Assembly: GCA_017893485.1 (NCBI GenBank)
Contig: CM030367.1
Span: 90,655,121 to 90,719,120 of the forward strand
From: Hemerocallis citrina
Taxonomy: Eukaryota > Streptophyta > Magnoliopsida > Asparagales > Asphodelaceae
Direction of reading: 5' to 3'
DNA length: 64,000 nt
Part shown: one piece after another, positions 46,479 through 56,509 of the stretch
Numbering within the stretch: position 1 is the stretch's first letter
How the letters are laid out: each line of letters opens with the position of its first letter
Made by a program: the position numbers and the translations under genes
Notes under the pieces: model-generated
Seen by the model: the letters and a program-made list of their open reading frames with translations, nothing else
The model's database searches: none
Told to the model about the DNA's origin: nothing

Positions 46479-49400
46479 TGTAACTCCTATTTCCCGTATC
46501 TGTATTTTTATACTGTATTTTGCTCAATTGTACTCTTTTATCAATTTGAGATCCTGTATTTCGTTTCCGTTCGAATAAAATCATTAAATTGTTTTCGGCT
46601 CAATTTTTGGTGCCTTTATCTAATTCAATTGTTTGTGCTCTTTTGTCGTTCTTCATGAAGAGTAAGCCGTTCTACGTCATTCATCTCTTTATTCTCCATT
46701 TTAATACTTTTGACTAAGTCCCTAGTTGGATCCCTCTCAAACCGGATACCCTAATACCCATTAAACCCAAACCCTATACTATATAACCCTAACCCTAACC
46801 CTAAACCCCGACTACTGTGCAACCCCCTAACAAACCATCCGCCGCTCTTCTCCTTCTTCAACCCGTTCTCCTTCACCCTTCGTACAAACGCCCAGAACCC
46901 AATTCCCTGCCTTCGATCGCCCGTCCACCATCTCTAACCCACGCCTTCGTCTCCCTCACCATCACCTCCAACCATCATCCCGTCGTCCATCACCACCACC
47001 ACCGCCGCCATCACATATTCACCATCGAACCCAACTCCTCCATTACCATCGCCATTGCCCCACTCAACTCTCCACCATTACTCCATCGTCGACACCATCA
47101 TCTCCTTCCCCTCAACCTCCTCTCCTCTCCACCGTCAGTGCCCTCCGTCGCATCGCCACACCCCCGAGCCTTCTCCGCTCGCTCCTCTGTTCCGAACCCA
47201 CAAGCAGAGCGTCGCGCCGTTCCCGTCACTGCCGACGCCCCTCGATGACAGCGCCTTCACAGTCGTCGCCACCTCTCTGTGGTTGTCGCAGTCACGCCGT
47301 CGCCATCCTCTCTCTCGCTCTCTGTTTCGACGAAGAAGAGAAGGAAGAAGAAGCAGCCGTTGGGTGGGATCCAATCTCAACCATTGGATCGCATCAAGAT
47401 TCGTGCAACTCAAGCCGATATGATCCCGTGTTTTGCCACATCGGATCCCGATTGCTGTTTCCTGTTCTGGCCCCGATCCGCTGCATTGGAGCGATCTGAT
47501 TCGCTGGTTCGGTGTTTCGCTGTTTTGCCGTGCCGGATCGAGACTTTCTGTTCGCTGTTTTGGGGCTAATCTGGTGTGGGGGATTTTCCTCTACTGTTGG
47601 ATTTTTGCACGTGCTTCACACGTGCTTTTGGGAGACTTCGCCCGGAAATTTTTCGATTCAATTTTCTTCAACAATCGGATCTAATCGTCTTCAATCAAGG
47701 CAAGTATTTCTCTTGTACACATTTTTGTTCTAGTACAAGCGTTCATTGAAAATACTACAAATAGTTTGAAATTGTGACTCCTCTTTGACTGTCGTTGTTG
47801 ATCAAATATTAAACTTTCTCAATATTCATAATCTTAAGAGCCACAACAATTTTATTGTATTATATTACAACTATTTGGACTCATTTTATTACCTGAACAC
47901 ATGGACACATGAAATTAAGGAGCCTAGATTTGTAGACATATGTTATATCTTGTATTTGATGAACTTGTACCCATTTGGCTTGAAAAAAAATTATTACCTG
48001 CTGTTTTGATAACCATTACCCTGTATTTATATCACACATTAATCTAGATACCTAATAACAAAATTTCATGTAACCTATGCTAGTAAGATATTCCCACATG
48101 TTGTTGTTCTGAATCTTGTTATGCTATTTTGACCCCTTTGACATCAGAATCTGAACCCAAGCCCTGAATAGAAAATGTAGCTCTCGATGTCTAGATGTCA
48201 ATAGCTTCCAGAATTTTCAAATTCGGAGTTATGTTCGAGGAGTTATTGCAGTTTTACTGTAGCTGTGTCGGTAGACGCAGATTCGTAAAACTGCTGCACA
48301 CCTTTACTTTGCGAATTAATTTAACTATGTTAACAGCAAGAGTTTGACTTGAAATTTTATATGCGATTGCTGGACACTCTATAGGACATCCCCAATTTTT
48401 CTTGGAATTAATTTACAACTATTTCAACACTGGTTCACATGTATAAACTCAAATACACAAATTCTGCCTGAACACATTAGCTGTGTAGTTCGCTGTTTTG
48501 ACACATGTTACCACAACTTTCTCGTACCTTAACTATATGCGTTGGAACCGGGCAGGAGTCTAGTTTCTAGATCTCCTGACAGATCCACTTTTGCTATCTC
48601 GTAGCAACGGGAATCACACTTTTGGCACAGCCACGTCGTGTGTCCAGATTTGAGATTTTCGTTGTTCGTGTTATTTTTATTCATGCTGACCCTTGAATAT
48701 GCCATATAATTATCTCAGACTTGTCCCATGTCCATCATTATGACTTCTTATTTTGTTTCACACACTTGTATGCTTGCTTGATAAAAATTAATAAAAGTAA
48801 CAAGCCGGGGTTTAAGGGAAAGACCATAGTAGTGGACAATACAGGTAAGTGTACTCGGAAGGGGGCCCGTGTTTTCCATAATTTTATGTTAAATGGAACT
48901 AAGTGCCACGTAGAACTAAGTGCCACGTCATGGTGACGGGGGCCACCTCTAGAACTTACGGGGGCCACCTCTAAAGCCCATTATATGATTACATGATATA
49001 TATTTGAGATCACATGGAACTAAGTGCCACGTCATGGTGACGGGGGCCACCTCTAGAGCCTACGGGGGCCACCTCTAGAGCCCATGGCTTGATCACTAGC
49101 TTGATACTTGATACCTGAATACACCGCCCTATAGACTCCATTACCAGGCCTAAACGAAATTGCTTTGCCTGTAGCAACCATGTAGTAAAAAGATAGATGC
49201 ATGAAGTGCTACCTAGATAGTAATAACTACAAGACTTGAACATGATACTTGCTTACTCGATACTTGATTACATGATACATGAAACTTGATACATGGAACC
49301 TGATACATGAAACTTGATACATGAAACTTGAACCTGATACTTGTTCACTTGATACTTGTACTTGACAACTTGATACTAGACTTGAGACTACATACCTGAC

Positions 49401-50056
49401 ACTTGTACTAGATACCTGTCACTTGAGGTTAGATACCCCTACATGTTCACTTGTCACTTGTTCCACCATTAGTGTTTGTTTACCCAACCTGGTCTCTTGA
49501 GTTGTTCTTCCTGCTAGTTAATTCTTGAATCTCCATTACTTGTTGTAACCCTATTATATTCTTGATTCCAATTCTTGTTCCACTTACTTGTACTCATTTT
49601 TACTATTTGTGGCCCTAACTTGCACTAAGGGCATTTTCTCTTATTTTCCCCTATTTTTCTCTTTTTATATTAATTAAGCAGACTTTGGAGGCGTGCTACC
49701 TACTGGAATCGGCGAGCAGACGTTCTAGGCCTTGCTTGGAAAAAGCTTTCTTTAATCATTTCATTTTGTATTTGAGTTATTTCATTTGATGTTACTTACG
49801 ACTTGTAACGGGCTTATGTTCCCGAGTTTTATTCTTTTGAGTCAGATTTGAGAACTATTTGAGATATCATTATTTTTATTTCAAATTGTTTTCTGTTGCT
49901 TTATAAATTATTCATGCATGCTTGGTTGTATATATATTTGTGATATTCTTGTTGTGATGCTGAGTCGATCCTACAGCTTATGGATGATGTTAAAATCATC
50001 CGCTGGGCTTCGTCACGCGCTCGTATTCCATGTTTTTTGGGAAGCGGGGCGTGACA
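46479..50056 (+). mobile_element. Solo LTR of the LARD-like family (plus orientation)
   Basis: It starts TGTAACTCCTATTTCCC and ends GAAGCGGGGCGTGACA, the same frame as the LARD-like LTRs. GACCT is duplicated on both sides (46474-46478 and 50057-50061). Its last 120 bp (ACAGCTTATGGATGATGTTA ... GGGCTTCGTCACG) are the reverse of the start of the 31282 and 37127 copies. At 3578 bp it is the longest LTR here. It contains the GC-rich block (about 46850-47650) and a GATACTTG/CATGAAACTTG heptamer-like array (about 49080-49450). There is no second LTR, so it is a solo LTR. It interrupted the 57-bp array of the Tat element. Confidence 0.9.
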
Positions 50057-50061
50057 GACCT

Positions 50062-50253
50062 CGAGCCATCCCCTAGCTTTTACAGCAAGTCGGGGCGCTC
50101 AATGCTTGGTAGTGACCACGAGCCATCCCCTAGCTTTTACAGCAAGCTAGGGGGCTCGACGCTCGGCAGTGACCTCAAGCCATCACCTAGCTTTTAGAGC
50201 AAGCTTGGGGGCTCGACGCTCGGCAGTGACCTCGAACCATCCCCTAGCTTTTA
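50062..50253. repeat. Tat 57-bp tandem array, first segment
   Basis: Three units run CTCGACGCTCGGCAGTGACC, TCGAGCCATCCCCTAGC, TTTTACAGCAAGC, then a G-run. The array began before the solo LTR (46425-46478) and continues after the Mutator element at 51075, so two insertions have split one array. Confidence 0.85.
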
Positions 50254-51074
50254 GAATTTTTTACCAAACTATCCCACTTTTTGTAAGTATGTACGAAACT
50301 ATCCTTGTTTGAAAATTTAATACCAAAACATCCCTGTCGTTAACAGGGTTAACGAGTCTAGTAGTTTTCCTAGCGTTAACCCAGTTAACGTGCTGATGGG
50401 GATACAACTTTTCCCCTTGAGTGGGGATTTGTAGAAAAACTCATCCAATATAGACTCATTAACCCCGTTAGCAGTAGTATTTAAACCACTTGCATTAACG
50501 GGGTTAACGTTTGTAGTTGGGACAATATGGGACACTACCTCAAAGAGGGGTGTAGGTAAAAAAATCACTAAGTATAGATACGTTAACTCAGTTTACGTGC
50601 CTATTATTACCAAGGCCGTTAACTGAGTTAACGAGTGTGAAGATTTCAAGTTTCCAGAAAGTTGAAAATTTCTGGAAATTGGAGATACTCACACATGTTA
50701 ACTTAGTTAACATTCCTTGTTTTAACAAGGCCGTTAACTGAGTTAACGTGTATGCCTATCTTTACAAACAACAGACAAGGATGTTTTGTATATAAAAATC
50801 ACTAAGTATAGAAACGTTAGCTCAGTTAACGTGCCTTGTTTTACCAAGGCCGTTAACTGAGTTAACGTGTCTGCCTATCTTCACAAACAAACAGACAGGG
50901 ATGTTTTGTACATAAAAAAATCACTAAGTATAGACACGTTAACTCAATTAACGTGCCTATTATTACAAAGGTCGTTAACCCCGTTAACGACAGGGATGTT
51001 TTGGTATTAACTTTTCAAATAAGGGTAGTTTCGTGCAAACTTATAAAAAGTGGGATAGTTTGGTAAAAAAATTC
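50254..51074. mobile_element. Non-autonomous Mutator-like element with palindrome array
   Basis: The left end is GAATTTTTTACCAAACTATC and the right end, reversed, is GAATTTTTTTACCAAACTAT. The terminal repeats extend about 85 bp. A 9-bp duplication TAGCTTTTA flanks it exactly (50245-50253 and 51075-51083), as for Mutator-like elements. The interior is built of many short palindromes of the form CGTTAAC-NNN-GTTAACG (for example CGTTAACTGAGTTAACG) spaced through 50336-50990. Its terminal sequence matches the left end of the large element at 57197, which makes it a deletion derivative of that family. Confidence 0.9.
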
Positions 51075-51660
51075 TAGCTTTTACAGCAAGCTTGGGGGCT
51101 CGACGCACGGCAGTGACCTCGAGCCATCCCCTAGCTTTTACAACAAGGTTGGGGGATCGGCGCTCGGTAGTGACCTCAAGCCATCCCCTAGCTTTTACAG
51201 CAAGCTTGGGGGCTCGACGATCAGCAGTGACCACGAGCCATCCCCTAACTTTTACAACAAGCTTGGGTGCTCGACGCTCGGTAGTGACCTCGAGCCATCC
51301 CCTAGCTTTCACAACAAGCAGGGGGGCTCGACGCTCGGCAATGACCTCGAGTCATCCCTCAGCTTTTACAGCAAGCTGGGGGGGCTCGACACTCGGCACT
51401 CGGCAGTGACCTCGAGCCACCCTCTAGCTTTGACAGCAAGCTTGGGGCTCGGCGCTCGATAGAGACCTCGAGCCATCCCCTAGCTTTTACAGCAAGCTTG
51501 GGGGCTCGACACTCGGCAGTGACCTCTAGCCATCCCCTAGCTTTTACAACAAGCTTGGGGACTCAATGCTCGGTAGTGACCTCGAGCCATCCCTCACAGC
51601 AAGCAGCTCGGCAGTGACCCTCGGCTACCTATCATAAAGGCTCACCCACTGATGCTCGAC
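51075..51660. repeat. Tat 57-bp tandem array, second segment
   Basis: About nine units of the same repeat as at 50062-50253 stand head to tail and become irregular after 51580. Each has GCTCGACGCTCGGCAGTGAC, CTCGAGCCATCCCCTAGC and a TTTACAGCAAGCTTGGGG-like end. The open frames through it are repeats of the translated unit, not genes. Confidence 0.9.
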
Positions 51661-51912
51661 CCTCGAAGCACCAGTCATAAACTTCGAGCCAAATTCCTGG
51701 CTCGGGCTATGGCTCGGCGTTCGAGGCTCGGCTCCCGACCATCGATCCTCAGCCCTTGACGCCTTTTTTTCCGGAGGATCTCCTTCGTCCTACCCCACTT
51801 ACCACTTCAAGAAACTAAAAATCATACTCTCCAGACACACCGCTCCACTCTTCCTACAGGGACAAACTACTCCACGGCTGGCTTACGTCGCCCTCCAGGA
51901 GTGGGGGGATCC
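51661..51912 (+). other. Tat 3' untranslated region with polypurine tract
   Basis: No ORF is supported. The segment continues GCTCGG-rich motifs. It ends with the purine run AGGAGTGGGGGGAT (51897-51910), followed by CC and the 3' LTR. Such a run directly before the LTR is the polypurine tract that primes plus-strand DNA synthesis. Confidence 0.8.
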
Positions 51913-52421
51913 TGATATTGGGTGGATGACGTGGCCCCATCTGGGCGATCAGATCTCCTCAGATTGTGCTCCCCTGTGATCATCAGGTCAAACGGATCAA
52001 ACGGGCTTCAGCCCATTCAGGCCCACAGGCAAACGGGTCCGACCCGGTCCGTCAGGGTCTCACCCTGCCTATAAAAATCAGACTCCCTCCGCACTTCCAA
52101 AGGTAATAAACTTTTCTCCATCTGAACCCTAGCTACTGTTGCTTTCTCAGTGACTGACTAGATCGTCGGAGGGCCTGTCACCGGGACTTCTCCCGGTGTT
52201 TCTAAGCAATGTGCAGGTAAAAGAGTCCAAGCCGAGTCTCGAAGATCCGAGCCGAGCTAATTGATCTGAGCCGAGCACCCAGCCTCTACCTCTCCCCTAC
52301 TATTCCCGAGCCGGCCATACGGCCTAGGATCGGATCGACGCCAGTACCGCATCTTTCGCTACACAAATTACAAAAATTCACACTTGTTACCCCACACCCC
52401 CAAAAACAAACAGCAGCATCA
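51913..52421 (+). repeat. 3' LTR of Tat element
   Basis: It runs from TGATATTGGG to GCAGCATCA, followed by the duplicated GTTTC. Compared with the 5' LTR it lacks about a dozen bases just before the TATA box and differs at many single sites. It shares the long conserved core around GTGACTGACTAGATCGTCGG. Confidence 0.93.
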
Positions 52422-54367
52422 GTTTCGCAGACGTTCAATTAAGGCACACCTCCATGAAGACTCAGAAAATTAAACAGTGTCTTTCAATTTTGCTATGGGC
52501 TATGAAGTATGATAGGTTAAAGTCAGAACTGAGTGCGTCATGATATTATGACCACTGTCTGCAAAAAAACAACATCTACCAATCCTAGAAAGAGCAGCAA
52601 TAACAAGTCAGAGAAATTGACGAAGTTGACTAATGTTGAAAAAATTATTCGATTATTGCTAATATCAGTCACAGATTTAACGTACCTACAAAATTTTATG
52701 GTGGGGCTGGCCTGTACTAGAAAAATTTTGCCGCTTTACCATTCGGATTGATACTACACCATACACACCAATATTTACGGTTTCCAATTGAATTAAAATT
52801 GTGAACCTTTAATTAGCTTTTTTCAATAAAATTAAAATAGGTATATCAAACATTAATTGCCACTCCGTACACATCCAATAAGTCACAAAATTTAAACAAC
52901 CTTTGGGTTGAAATCATTTGCACAATAACATCATTTATCAGAAAAGTGTTGTGGGACTAAACATCCTATGGAAGCATCAATAAGGTCAATTACCTCATCT
53001 GTTTTTTCACATAAATTTCTTCAAACTTAATCTAGACATCATCAAAGTATTCACAACAGCGTGTTAAAACACTACTATAAATAATATGGGACAAACATAT
53101 ACACCGATACTGATGTTTGCAGATACATACTTGGCTTTGGTTGAAGGAATTCATATAGTAACATTCAAATCAAACATCATAGCGTAGCATGAGCATCACA
53201 TTTACAGTCAAAAATCTCAGCGTCTGAAAGTAATTTGGATATTTCATAATTTTTAAAGTTGTTGGGAGGTTTATTGCAAAATTGGTGGGAATCGCTGAAG
53301 GGAAAAACACAAATTTTAAAAGGCTAAACGTACAGCAAAACATAGCTAATCCTATCCACACCTTCCACCAACTAGTAGAATGTTCTTAGCTCCAACCAAA
53401 ATAAACAAGATAAACTACAACTATTTAATTAAAGACTTTCTCTCAAACAAAATCGTCTATCTCTACTAATTTCTACTGAATATATAGGATTTGCAATGGG
53501 CATTTGATCCCACTTTCGCTGGATATAAATAGACACAAAAATTAAATGAAAGTTTCAAGATAAGAACATACCAACTAAATGATTCCAGCTTCACCTTATA
53601 AAAAGGCCAGCAAGCTATTATTGAAAAGAGGCAGTGCAGGCCAAACTAAATTAATCTGAACTCTCTGCCTCAATCCTAGTAATTATTATTTCCTTCCCTT
53701 TCCCTTTTCCTTTTCCTTTTCTAGTTAAAATTCATATTGTTTAATTAGCTTTGCATTTAGATCAGCGCCTGAACAGTTAGTTTAGTTAAATTCACCAGAG
53801 TACATAGCTAATTCCATACCTAAAAATATATGAATATATATATGCAAGAAAACTACATCAATAATTTAATATCTGTTAAACACAATATCTGAGTTGAAGG
53901 AAACCTAACCTACAAAGGGGAGCCTACTTCCACCCAGTACTGAATCATCAATAAATAATTAAGGATAGCTGCTAAAGCATGAAGATATAAGTATAACTAG
54001 AAGTATTTCCTTGAGTAGGAAACTTTTGATCAGAAGAGATCATTTTACCAAAACAATTTCCTTGGCCTTATCAGTTATATAAATGTTAAAAACTACATAA
54101 AACAACAGAAATTAATTCAACAACTTTTTCTCTGAAGATGAAATATGTGCTGCTTATGCTATAATGTGTTAACATTTGTTTTTTGCGTAGACTGCAGCCC
54201 CCAAATTAAGTATTCTAAATAGATTTTTCAGAGATGAGATTACCCTAAAGTAATAACTCTTTGCCACAGCAAGATAGGGAAAAAAAAGTGCCTTGGAGGC
54301 TAGAATATAAATATTAGGCCTCTTTATATAAGAAAACAATTACTAATCGACAAGGATTTGTACTCAC
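52422..54367. other. MUS81 intron sequence beyond the Tat element
   Basis: It begins with the second unit of the 46-48-bp direct repeat (52422-52469). The rest is AT-rich with no gene on either strand. A polypyrimidine run is present at about 53690-53725. The stretch ends at the donor of the MUS81 exon at 54368. Confidence 0.65.
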
Positions 54368-54510
54368 CCAAATTTTTCACGGTCGTCCAATATCAAAATA
54401 ACATCATACGTCTCATCGAACTTCTCCCCAAATCTTCGAGGTGGCATGGATAGAACTTTTGTATCTTGTTCCACAGCATCAATATCAAAGGACTTTCGAA
54501 CAGCAAGGTC
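54368..54510 (-). CDS. MUS81: MUS81 exon with DDRE nuclease motif
   Basis: On the minus strand, between an acceptor CTACTTAG and a donor GG/GTGAGT, the 143 bp read DLAVRKSFDIDAVEQDTKVL, SMPPRRFGEKFDETYDVILI and LDDREKFG. The last block is the start of the ERCC4-type nuclease domain of plant MUS81, with the acidic DD-R-E residues that begin the catalytic region. The exon ends two bases into a Gly codon, which the exon at 16233-16290 completes. The partner of MUS81 is EME1, and the complex resolves branched DNA during repair and class II crossovers. No stop or frameshift is seen in this exon. Confidence 0.82.
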
Positions 54511-54638
54511 CTAAGTAGTCAAGAAAAAAGAAACAATTGTTCTACACATTTCATGTTTATAGAAAAACTGATACTTCAAACGACAATTAAGATAAGCAAA
54601 GTAGATTCAATGTGCTACAGGTTCCAAATGAAACATAC

Positions 54639-54736
54639 ATGTGAAGTGCAAGCCCTTAGATCGAAGGAACTCGGAGCTAAATTATTAAAAGCTGTATTGC
54701 GGGAATGAACAGCACCAGAATTTAAATTTGTTTTAT
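54639..54736 (-). CDS. MUS81: MUS81 exon upstream of the nuclease domain
   Basis: Preceded on the minus strand by TTGATTGCAG and ended by CACAT before GTATGT, these 98 bp read KTNLNSGAVHSRNTAFNNLA and PSSFDLRACTSH. The frame enters the next exon (DLAVRKSF) in the same phase. The linker before the nuclease domain of MUS81 is poorly conserved. The SFDLRAC block fits plant MUS81, and the position supports the call. Two bases at its start complete a codon from the exon at 54831-54983. Confidence 0.7.
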
Positions 54737-54830
54737 CTGCAATCAAGTATAATTGAATAGAATGATGAAATAGATAGAATGCAGTGTAATGGAAACTTCA
54801 TCTCAATATTGTCAGAAAAAGAAAGACTAC

Positions 54831-54983
54831 CCATGGTAAGGGAAGAACACACATGCAATGCTGCATTTGCAGTACACTCTTTCATTATGATGTAATGCTG
54901 CATTTAGCAGTACACTCTTTCATTATGATGTCTGTAGTGTCAGAATCAGAATCCGAGGAATCAACAACTTTGCCTTCAAAGTT
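54831..54983 (-). CDS. MUS81: MUS81 exon with a 38-bp tandem duplication
   Basis: On the minus strand, after TTATTTTGCAG, the exon reads NFEGKVVDSSDSDSDTTDII and then MKECTA. The likely donor is ATGG/GTAGTC at 54831, because only this one supplies the single base the next exon needs. The sequence from 54857 to 54930 is a tandem duplication with a 38-bp period. As it stands, the frame runs into a TAA inside the second copy. With a single copy the exon would be 115 bp and in phase with its neighbour. The duplication therefore appears to disrupt MUS81 here, unless a different donor is used. Acidic Ser/Asp-rich sequence is usual in this linker. Confidence 0.6.
54857..54930. repeat. 38-bp tandem duplication in MUS81 exon
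   Basis: AATGCTGCATTTGCAGTACA plus CTCTTTCATTATGATG is followed directly by TA and a second copy with one extra base (ATTTAGCAGTA). The period is 38 bp. The two copies differ only by that one-base insertion and the TA joint. Confidence 0.9.
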
Positions 54984-55145
54984 CTGCAAAATAACCAACA
55001 GATGCACCATTTTTATCTTTAGAAACTCCAAGGAGGGAGAAAACTTCTTTTAGGAGGGGATTGAGGCAAAAAGCATGATTTACTATTAAGTTACATTAAA
55101 GGTCAACAATAAACAACAGTAAGACTTCAGCATGTGTAATATCCA
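54984..55145. other. MUS81 intron or upstream sequence
   Basis: No further MUS81 exon is recognisable here on the minus strand. The earlier exons must lie further right, beyond the transposon block, outside the window, or be lost. Confidence 0.5.
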
Positions 55146-55146
55146 A

Positions 55147-55182
<36 letters not shown>

Positions 55183-55240
55183 AATAATATTGAATGCTTA
55201 TTTTTGTATTACTACATTTTACTAATGACATTTTATTGTG

Positions 55241-55276
<36 letters not shown>
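55146..55276. repeat. (AAT)n and (TG)n(TA)n microsatellites
   Basis: An AAT-trinucleotide tract occupies 55146-55189. After a short unique stretch, a TG run passes into a TA run at 55236-55276. Confidence 0.92.
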
Positions 55277-55277
<1 letters not shown>

Positions 55278-55744
55278 GAGGCTTCTTTGGTTGCAAACGG
55301 GTCTGTGTGCACAGACCCGTGCGAATTTTAATCTGGGCCGTTGGATCTTTGATCCAGCGGCCCATATATTTTTTTTTAAAATATAGCCTTAACCCGTCAT
55401 TCCCAAGAACGGGTTAAGACACTCTAAATTTTTTTAGATCTGTATATAGATCATCTTCTTCAACCGACTCTCCCCAGTCTCTCTCTCGTTTCTTCTCCGA
55501 ACCCAAACTGAAGAAAACCCTAATCCTTGATCAAAACACAAACCTGTCCTCCGTCCGCTCCTCCTCCTCTCTCCCAATATCTACTCTAAATCATCCCATC
55601 TTCGAAAGCAAATCGAAACCCTAGTCCGGCCACAACACCTTCATTGGCTAAATTTGGACTTATTTTGTAAGGTATTGACTAATTCTTTACCTTATTAGTT
55701 ATATTTGTGTTTATTTTTCAATTTGTCTATACTAAATTATTTAG

Positions 55745-55965
55745 AAAGTGGCCAAAAAAATTTTTGCCTTAGTAATTTGTAGATGTGGAATTGGAAAGAC
55801 TTTTAATATATTCAAGTGTTTAAAATTTTTGTTTGCCTTAGTAATTTGTAGAAATAGAATTGGGAAGACTTTTAATATATTCAAGTGCCCAAAAAAGTCT
55901 ATATTTAGGAATAATATAGTCAAATGCTCAAAGACTTAAAAAATTTGTAGATGTAAAATTCTTTG
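55745..55965. repeat. Tandem duplication, about 85 bp x 2-3
   Basis: TTGCCTTAGTAATTTGTAGA followed by GACTTTTAATATATTCAAGTG occurs twice in direct orientation. A third partial copy (TTTGCCTTAGTAATTTAG) ends the block. The copies differ by scattered bases. Confidence 0.8.
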
Positions 55966-56094
55966 CCTTAGTAATTTAGTTTTGTTTGTGTTGTTTTTTC
56001 ACGTTCGATATATACGAAATTATTTAGAAAGTTTTCAGTGCGGTTATGCTTGAAAACCCTGCAAACGACCTTAAAAAAATACAAAACTTTGCGA

Positions 56095-56275
56095 GTAGTT
56101 TGGTCTCACGTAGTACAAGCCACCCCAACTTGTAAAAGTGAGTTTCGACTTACGGTTCGAGAGATACGGCCGCGTATCGCTTTTGGTTGAAAAAAACCAA
56201 CTAAAGCGTTACACAGCCATATCTCGTAAACTGTGACTCGAAACTCGCTTCTACAAGTTGGGGTGGCTTATGTTA
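56095..56275. repeat. Inverted repeat, about 55-bp arms
   Basis: The left arm contains AAGCCACCCCAACTTGTA and the right arm contains its reverse, TACAAGTTGGGGTGGCTT. Similarity also extends inward through GAGTTTCGA, GAGATACGGC and their complements. The loop is about 60 bp. A diverged third copy of the outer part (GAAAACCCTACAAACGAG ...) begins near 56391. Confidence 0.75.
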
Positions 56276-56509
56276 CATGAATTCGACTAAATTGCAAAGT
56301 TTTATAAATTTTGGATGCCGTTTGTGCGGTTTTCTCACGTTCATCGAACTATAAGTAAATAAGTTAGAACTTTTTAACTGCGGCTAGACTAGAAAACCCT
56401 ACAAACGAGCTCCAAAAAATACGAAACTTTGCGAGTTTGTTGGTCTCACCTATCAGAAGCCAACCCAACTTTGCGAGTTTGTTTTAAAATATTTGATTTT
56501 TTTTTTTGA

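Larger units (their letters stand above)
16774..52421 (+). mobile_element. Tat-clade Ty3/gypsy LTR retrotransposon, host of the nest
   Basis: LTRs of 520 bp and 509 bp, each beginning TGATAT and ending TCA, bound the element. The 5-bp duplication GTTTC flanks it (16769-16773 and 52422-52426). Inside, in order, are a TGGCGCC primer site, gag, protease, reverse transcriptase, RNase H, a second (archaeal-type) RNase H, and integrase. Then come a repeat array, a long antisense ORF, more arrays, and a polypurine tract before the 3' LTR. The dual RNase H and the antisense ORF are typical of the plant Tat lineage. All genes carry stops and frameshifts. The 35.6 kb includes nested elements totalling about 24 kb, so the original was about 11.4 kb. 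Confidence 0.93.
16291..54367 (-). other. MUS81: Giant MUS81 intron (about 38 kb)
   Basis: The interval between two adjoining MUS81 exons is bounded by a donor (GG then GTGAGTAC) at 54367 and an acceptor (TTCATTGCAG) at 16291. Removing the Tat retrotransposon and its one extra GTTTC leaves about 2.4 kb of ordinary AT-rich intron. The gene is on the minus strand and the retrotransposon is on the plus strand, so its LTR promoters point against MUS81 transcription, while its antisense ORF is in the MUS81 direction. Confidence 0.7.

Noticed and set aside
46786..46806. CCCTAA repeats suggesting interstitial telomeric DNA
   Set aside because: Only about four units of CCCTAA rather than the plant CCCTAAA, located inside a solo LTR. 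Likely chance or local slippage.
51075..51660. Regular array that might be read as CRISPR-like
   Set aside because: The units are whole 57-bp tandem repeats without unique spacers, inside a plant retrotransposon.
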